Under the pieces are notes generated by a model, which worked only from the letters and a program-made list of their open reading frames with translations, was not told the DNA's origin and ran no database searches. The translations under genes were made by a program, and so were the position numbers. Positions 60,026-64,000 of a stretch of 64,000 nt of DNA are shown here, one piece after another. The first letter of the stretch is position 1, and each line of letters opens with the position of its first letter. Source of the stretch: an uncultured Pseudomonadales bacterium (GTDB taxonomy: Bacteria > Pseudomonadota > Gammaproteobacteria > Pseudomonadales > Porticoccaceae); the NCBI GenBank assembly GCA_943788875.1, contig CALSSA010000001.1, forward strand, positions 62,001 through 126,000, given 5' to 3'.

Positions 60026-61315
60026 ATGACAGAACATGGTATTTATCAAACCCATTTAACCGCCCGACAGAACCTTAACCGCCTCAGTATTATTCGCGGT
60101 GTGGCTCTGCTCGGGCAGTTGCTGGCACTGGTATTTTTTACCTCAATCAACCCCATAGGACTGCCTGCAGAAGCCATTGCCCTGGTACTGGCAATCTACG
60201 CATCAGTCACGCTGGCGGGCTGGTTGCGCAGCAGACAGCCGATTCCTATTACCCAGCGCGAATTCTTTATTCACCTGCTGGCCGATATCTTTTTCTTCTC
60301 GATGCTGATGTACTTTAGCGGTGGCGCCTCCAACCCGTTTATCTCCTACTATTTGATTCCTATCAGTATTGCCGCCATTACCTTGCCCCGCCACTACAGC
60401 ATATTAATAGGTCTGGCCGCCCTGCTGAGTTATAGCCTGCTGCTCAACTACTTTGTCGCCATTGCCGCCATCGCCCCCAGCGATCACGGGCATCATCAGG
60501 CCAGCAGCAGCAATTTGCATATTCTCGGAATGTGGGCCAACTTTGCTATCAGCGCATTGATCATTACTTACTTTATCAGCCGCATGGCCAATACCTTAAA
60601 AATGCAGCAGCAACAGATTGCCGAGCAGCGGGAAGCCCAGTTGCGCGACGAACAGTTGCTGGCAGTGGGCACCTTGGCCGCAGGCACAGCCCATGAACTG
60701 GGCACACCGCTCAACACCATGAAACTGTTAGTGGATGAAATGACCGCTGAGGCCAAGCATCCACAGGCAGATTTACAGCTGCTCAACCAGCAGCTTGATC
60801 TCTGTAAAACTACCTTAAAACAGCTATTGATGACTGCCGAGCAATCCCAGCATCACCAGCTGCAGCCTCAGCTATTGCACAGCTACTTCTCCAGTCTGCT
60901 GCAGCGCTGGCTATTGATGCGCCCCAATGTGCAGGCCAATATTACCGTCGCCGATAGAGTGCAGAGTGCCAGCTTTCACCCCACCGTCGACCAGTCCATT
61001 ATTAATCTGCTCAACAATGCTGCAGATGCGAGCCCCCATAACATGGATATCAATGTCGACTGGGACAGCCGCCGAGCGCACATTAGCATTCGCGACTATG
61101 GCGCTGGTTTAGATACAGACAAGATCGACAATCTGGGCCAGGCATTTGTGACCGACAAAGCCGATGGATTGGGGCTGGGGCTGTTTTTATCCCGCGCCAC
61201 TCTGACCAGATTTGGCGGCACCGTCAGCCTGAAAAATGCCAGCGACGGCAGTACTGTCACCGAGATAATATTGCCATTAAATGAAACGAAATTATCCTCA
61301 GGTAGCGCCCAATGA
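60026..61315 (+). CDS. regB: RegB/PrrB-type redox-sensing histidine kinase
   Basis: 429 residues from the ATG at 60026. Six membrane helices (to about 186) include the quinone-site motif GGASNPF at 99-105. The H-box AAGTAHELGTPLNTM has the phosphorylated His223. Cys260 in LDLCKTTL lies where RegB carries its redox-active cysteine. The N-box NLLNNAADAS and G-box GLGLGLFLS complete the kinase. The family senses ubiquinone pool and oxygen and controls respiration genes. The response regulator overlaps its end (ATGA). Confidence 0.92.
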   Translation: MTEHGIYQTHLTARQNLNRLSIIRGVALLGQLLALVFFTSINPIGLPAEAIALVLAIYASVTLAGWLRSRQPIPITQREFFIHLLADIFFFSMLMYFSGGASNPFISYYLIPISIAAITLPRHYSILIGLAALLSYSLLLNYFVAIAAIAPSDHGHHQASSSNLHILGMWANFAISALIITYFISRMANTLKMQQQQIAEQREAQLRDEQLLAVGTLAAGTAHELGTPLNTMKLLVDEMTAEAKHPQADLQLLNQQLDLCKTTLKQLLMTAEQSQHHQLQPQLLHSYFSSLLQRWLLMRPNVQANITVADRVQSASFHPTVDQSIINLLNNAADASPHNMDINVDWDSRRAHISIRDYGAGLDTDKIDNLGQAFVTDKADGLGLGLFLSRATLTRFGGTVSLKNASDGSTVTEIILPLNETKLSSGSAQ

Positions 61316-61836
61316 ATTACCTACTGGTGGATGATGATGGCAGTTTTATCGCCATACTGGAAAGAGTCTTAAAGCGTCGTGGCAACAGGGTGGTGTGCGC
61401 CAGCGACGGTGCAGAGGCCGCCAGCCAGTGCTCAATATCTAGTTTTGATCGCGTAATACTGGATCTAAAACTGGAACAGGAATCAGGGCTGTCGATACTG
61501 CAGAACCTTAAGCAGCTACAACCAGAGATGGATATTCTGATACTGACTGGATACTCCAGCATCTCTACAGCAGTAGAAGCTATTAAGCTTGGTGCCATTA
61601 ACTATCTGTGCAAGCCTGCTTCAGCGGATGAAATTGTCGCGGCCTTTGACAACATCGAGGCCAATGCCGAAGTACCAATGCAGGATTCACCACCATCGGT
61701 AAACCGACTGGAATGGGAACATATTCAGCGGGTACTCAATGAGAATCAGGGCAATATTTCTGCGACGGCAAGAAGCCTTGGTATGCATCGCAGAACATTA
61801 CAGAGAAAGTTACAGAAGCGGCCGGTAAAAACCTAA
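61312..61836 (+). CDS. regA: RegA/PrrA-type response regulator
   Basis: 174 residues. The receiver domain has acidic pocket DDD (7-9), phospho-acceptor Asp51 in VILDLKLE and Lys in LCKPAS. A short linker leads to a Fis-type helix-turn-helix with NISATARSLGMHRRTLQRKL and WEHIQRVL, nearly the RegA/PrrA/ActR/RoxR signature. It is the expected partner of the kinase before it. In other bacteria it regulates terminal oxidases, carbon and nitrogen fixation; its targets here are unknown. Confidence 0.93.
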   Translation: MNYLLVDDDGSFIAILERVLKRRGNRVVCASDGAEAASQCSISSFDRVILDLKLEQESGLSILQNLKQLQPEMDILILTGYSSISTAVEAIKLGAINYLCKPASADEIVAAFDNIEANAEVPMQDSPPSVNRLEWEHIQRVLNENQGNISATARSLGMHRRTLQRKLQKRPVKT

Positions 61837-61869
61837 TCTGGGTTTGCCCTAAGCGCTACAGACGAGCCC

Positions 61870-62247
61870 TTAATTAAGAACCCTATAGCCTCGACCCTGC
61901 AGGCATCTTTTTACAATACGATCCTGCTCGTGACGGCTGCGCTTATTGGATTTGACCCCGCCCAGCACAGCTCCGGCACCGGCACTTCGTTCTGCCGTTT
62001 TATGATTGCCAAGCACCGCACCTAAAACACCGCCAACCACTGCGCCCTCGACAGCCCCTTCAACAGTGCGCTCGGTAACATTGACCTCGGCGGCATATTC
62101 TTCACAGTCGGCAAGATCTACCTGATATTCATAGGGATCAACACCCAGAGTATCCACAATAACTTTGTCCGGCGCGCCATAGCGATGGCCATTGGCGCAA
62201 CCAGAGAGAAACAGGGCAACAACAACTGACAGGCATAATTTGAGCAT
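61870..62247 (-). CDS. Glycine-zipper outer-membrane lipoprotein
   Basis: 125 residues from the ATG at 62247, chosen because AAGGA lies 7 bases upstream; an earlier ATG at 62265 is possible. Signal peptide with lipobox LSGC gives a lipidated cysteine near residue 16. A glycine zipper EGAVEGAVVGGVLGAVLG (about 65-82) follows, as in SlyB/Rcp-type lipoproteins. It probably anchors in the outer membrane. The C-terminus has a Cys (RCLQGRGY). Confidence 0.88.
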   Translation of the reverse strand: MLKLCLSVVVALFLSGCANGHRYGAPDKVIVDTLGVDPYEYQVDLADCEEYAAEVNVTERTVEGAVEGAVVGGVLGAVLGNHKTAERSAGAGAVLGGVKSNKRSRHEQDRIVKRCLQGRGYRVLN

Positions 62248-62312
62248 GGTATTTTCCTTGTTCATTATTAGATCTTATTACCCAAACGCCTGTCAGCTAC
62301 TTTGGTTGACAG

Positions 62313-63164
62313 TTACTTGGCGTTACTCATAATGCCGCGAACTGCTGCAGGCAGATCCGCAGGCAATACCACCAGCTTCGAATTGGGCGACGTCGACATG
62401 GTCTTCATCGCGGCAATATATTGCTCGCCCAACAGGTACATCGCTGGCAGTTCTTTGTCCTGAATCGCATCGTTGACCTTGCTCAGCGCAGTTTTGGTGG
62501 CTTCAGCCAGTACTACCTGAGCCTCTGCATCACGACGCGAAGCCTCCAGGCGGCCATCGGCCTCAAGGATCGCCGCAGTCTTCTCACCATCAGCGCGAGT
62601 CACTGTGGCGCGACGCTGGCGCTCTGCCGCAGCCTGCTCTTCCATCGCTTGCTGCATAGTGCCACTGGGATTGATATCCTGAATCTCTACAGTTTTCAAG
62701 GTAATACCCCAGTCTGCAATGTCATCTGAAATAGAGTCCTTAAGCTTGGCCTTGATCTGGTCTCTGGAAGACAGTGCATCATCCAGCGCCATTTCACCCA
62801 CAATAGAACGCAATGAAGTCTGCACCAAGGTGCGAATAGCCAGCTCATAGTCTTCTACACCATAGACCGCCTTTTCCGGGCTGATAATATTGATATAGGC
62901 AACTGCGTTGGCAATGATCACCACGTTATCCAAGGTAATCACTTCCTGGGAAGGAATATCCAGAACGATATCCTTGGTGGTAATTTTAAACGCAACATCA
63001 TCGATATAAGGGACGATAATATTAAGGCCTGGATTCAGAGAGCCATGGTATTTACCCAGACGCTGAATGACCCATTTAGAGCCCTGAGGCACCAGACGAA
63101 TACCTTTGAACAGAGTAATGAGAACCAGCAAAAAAACCGCAATAACAACAAAAAAACCTTCCAT
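62313..63164 (-). CDS. qmcA: SPFH/band 7 protein, QmcA/stomatin-like
   Basis: 283 residues. One N-terminal membrane helix (3-20) is followed by the band-7 domain (RLVPQGSKWVIQRLGKYHG, ... PSQEVITLDNVVI) and a helical coiled part rich in Ala/Glu/Arg (about 170-235). It belongs to the family that pairs with NfeD and organises membrane microdomains or guards membrane proteases. The NfeD gene is 20 bases upstream. Confidence 0.93.
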   Translation of the reverse strand: MEGFFVVIAVFLLVLITLFKGIRLVPQGSKWVIQRLGKYHGSLNPGLNIIVPYIDDVAFKITTKDIVLDIPSQEVITLDNVVIIANAVAYINIISPEKAVYGVEDYELAIRTLVQTSLRSIVGEMALDDALSSRDQIKAKLKDSISDDIADWGITLKTVEIQDINPSGTMQQAMEEQAAAERQRRATVTRADGEKTAAILEADGRLEASRRDAEAQVVLAEATKTALSKVNDAIQDKELPAMYLLGEQYIAAMKTMSTSPNSKLVVLPADLPAAVRGIMSNAK

Positions 63165-63184
63165 TTTATCTATTCCTCTTTTAA

Positions 63185-63637
63185 CTAATTAAGTTTGGTA
63201 ACGACCAAAACATTTTCTGAAATTTCCTTGATATGCAGCCGGTCGCCCAGAGCAACCTCGCTGTCACAGGAAAACTCCCATTCCTCATGATCCAGTATCG
63301 GTGTGCTAAAACGCATTTTTCCATTGCTGGTTTCGGTAGGCAATTTGATGACCTGACCCGCCTCACCGATAGCAGATTCCTGCGCCAGGCCCTGCTGATT
63401 ATGTGCAACCATCTTCGGCTTAATCACCAAAAACCAGAACACGGTAAAACCCACAGATGAAACCGTCCACAGCAGCAGCTGCCAGTTAAAGCTCATATCC
63501 ACCGCCATACTGACCAAGCCCACCAGAATAGCGCCCAACCCAAACCACATAATGGTAAAACTGGGGATAAAAATCTCCGCAATCACCAGTAAAATCCCAA
63601 ATACCAACCAGTGCCAGTAAAGCATGTGCATATCCAT
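63185..63637 (-). CDS. NfeD family membrane protein
   Basis: 150 residues, the short NfeD form without a protease domain. Three or four membrane helices (about 7-82) are followed by an OB-fold domain (ESAIGEAGQVIKLPTETSNG, then CDSEVALGDRLHIKEI). NfeD proteins work with the SPFH protein encoded directly downstream. Confidence 0.93.
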   Translation of the reverse strand: MDMHMLYWHWLVFGILLVIAEIFIPSFTIMWFGLGAILVGLVSMAVDMSFNWQLLLWTVSSVGFTVFWFLVIKPKMVAHNQQGLAQESAIGEAGQVIKLPTETSNGKMRFSTPILDHEEWEFSCDSEVALGDRLHIKEISENVLVVTKLN

Positions 63638-63685
63638 TTAATTTTTCCTTATGAAACCGTGTTCGAAGGATAACAAAGTTGAGCT

Positions 63686-64000
63686 CTAGACTGCATCTAT
63701 TTCTAACCCCATAATCAGCGCATCTTCGCGCCCAAATTGTGTTTTGTAATAGTCGCGACGCTCAGCAATCTGCACAAAACCCAACTGCTGATAAAGCCTG
63801 ATCGCTGGAATATTTGATACTCTCACTTCTAGATAGAAATTTTTAATAGCCGCTGGCAGCTGCTCAATCATCGCGGCCAACAATTGGCGGCCCAGACCCT
63901 GGCCCTGTATATCCGGATGAACAGCAATATTATGCAGCTCCGCCTGATCCAGCACAGTAGCGACCACCGCAAAACCCAGCATATCGTCCTCTGTAACCAT
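63686..64000 (-). CDS. rimI: RimI-type N-acetyltransferase, C-terminal part (cut by window edge)
   Basis: About 104 residues of a GNAT domain. The acetyl-CoA motif NIAVHPDIQGQGLGRQLL and the later strand FYLEVRVSNIPAIRLYQQLGF identify the RimI subgroup, which acetylates the N-terminus of ribosomal protein S18. Roughly 45 N-terminal residues are expected beyond base 64000; an ATG that coincides with the edge is not taken as the real start. Confidence 0.85.
   Translation of the reverse strand: MVTEDDMLGFAVVATVLDQAELHNIAVHPDIQGQGLGRQLLAAMIEQLPAAIKNFYLEVRVSNIPAIRLYQQLGFVQIAERRDYYKTQFGREDALIMGLEIDAV

Overview
The window looks like a core chromosomal segment of a free-living, probably marine, gammaproteobacterium. 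Evidence is gene content and order. thrS-infC-rpmI-rplT-pheS-pheT-ihfA-merR-tRNA-Pro and ssb-MFS-uvrA follow the arrangement I know from Pseudomonas. A 180-kDa-type NAD-glutamate dehydrogenase, an RMF gene and a MoxR/Bat operon lie close together, also as in Pseudomonas. Base composition is moderate by eye. A SAR92/Cellvibrionales-like host is my guess and is not proven. There is no phage, integrase, transposase gene, CRISPR array or rRNA operon.

Layout. 1-1.6 kb: end of an alpha/beta hydrolase gene, a stand-alone H-NOX heme sensor, a chain of hairpins and tRNA-Pro(GGG). 1.6-9.1 kb (minus strand): the translation block merR, ihfA, pheT, pheS, rplT, rpmI, infC, thrS. pheT carries three apparent frameshifts within about 150 bp. 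9.2-12.5 kb: YaiI-type protein, a glutaredoxin-like protein, rlmKL and rmf. 12.7-17.5 kb: large NAD-GDH. 17.7-24.7 kb: tight MoxR-DUF58-DUF4381-BatA-BatB/C-BatD operon. 24.8-26.9 kb: DUF4212 plus acetate-type Na+ symporter. 26.9-27.1 kb: 12-bp tandem repeats, a terminator and an unusual branched palindromic element. 27.1-32.4 kb (minus): pepN, DUF2797, YeaC, rhomboid, nadK.

32.5-39.5 kb: shikimate kinase, aromatic aminotransferase, hydrolase, SDR, YfcH-like epimerase, purC, sdaA. 39.8-41.1 kb: an unrecognised protein and an orphan LuxR-type regulator, followed by two large inverted repeats. 41.5-49 kb (minus): clpB with a heat-shock-like promoter, an unknown membrane protein, split transhydrogenase pntAA-pntAB-pntB, ispB. 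49.2-53.6 kb: fabA-fabB, peroxiredoxin, ssb, MFS transporter. 53.8-57.7 kb: uvrA, DUF3581, DUF2750. 57.9-61.8 kb: a methionine-rich TonB-dependent receptor (copper-receptor-like) in one operon with a RegB/RegA-type redox two-component system. 61.9-64 kb: glycine-zipper lipoprotein, SPFH/NfeD pair and the edge of rimI.

Most of the window is housekeeping: translation, lipid synthesis, redox balance, repair. The points that stand out are the TonB receptor-RegBA operon, the orphan H-NOX, three palindrome-rich intergenic elements (near 1.3, 27.0 and 41.2 kb) and the damaged pheT reading frame. No clear undescribed defence or mobile system was found.
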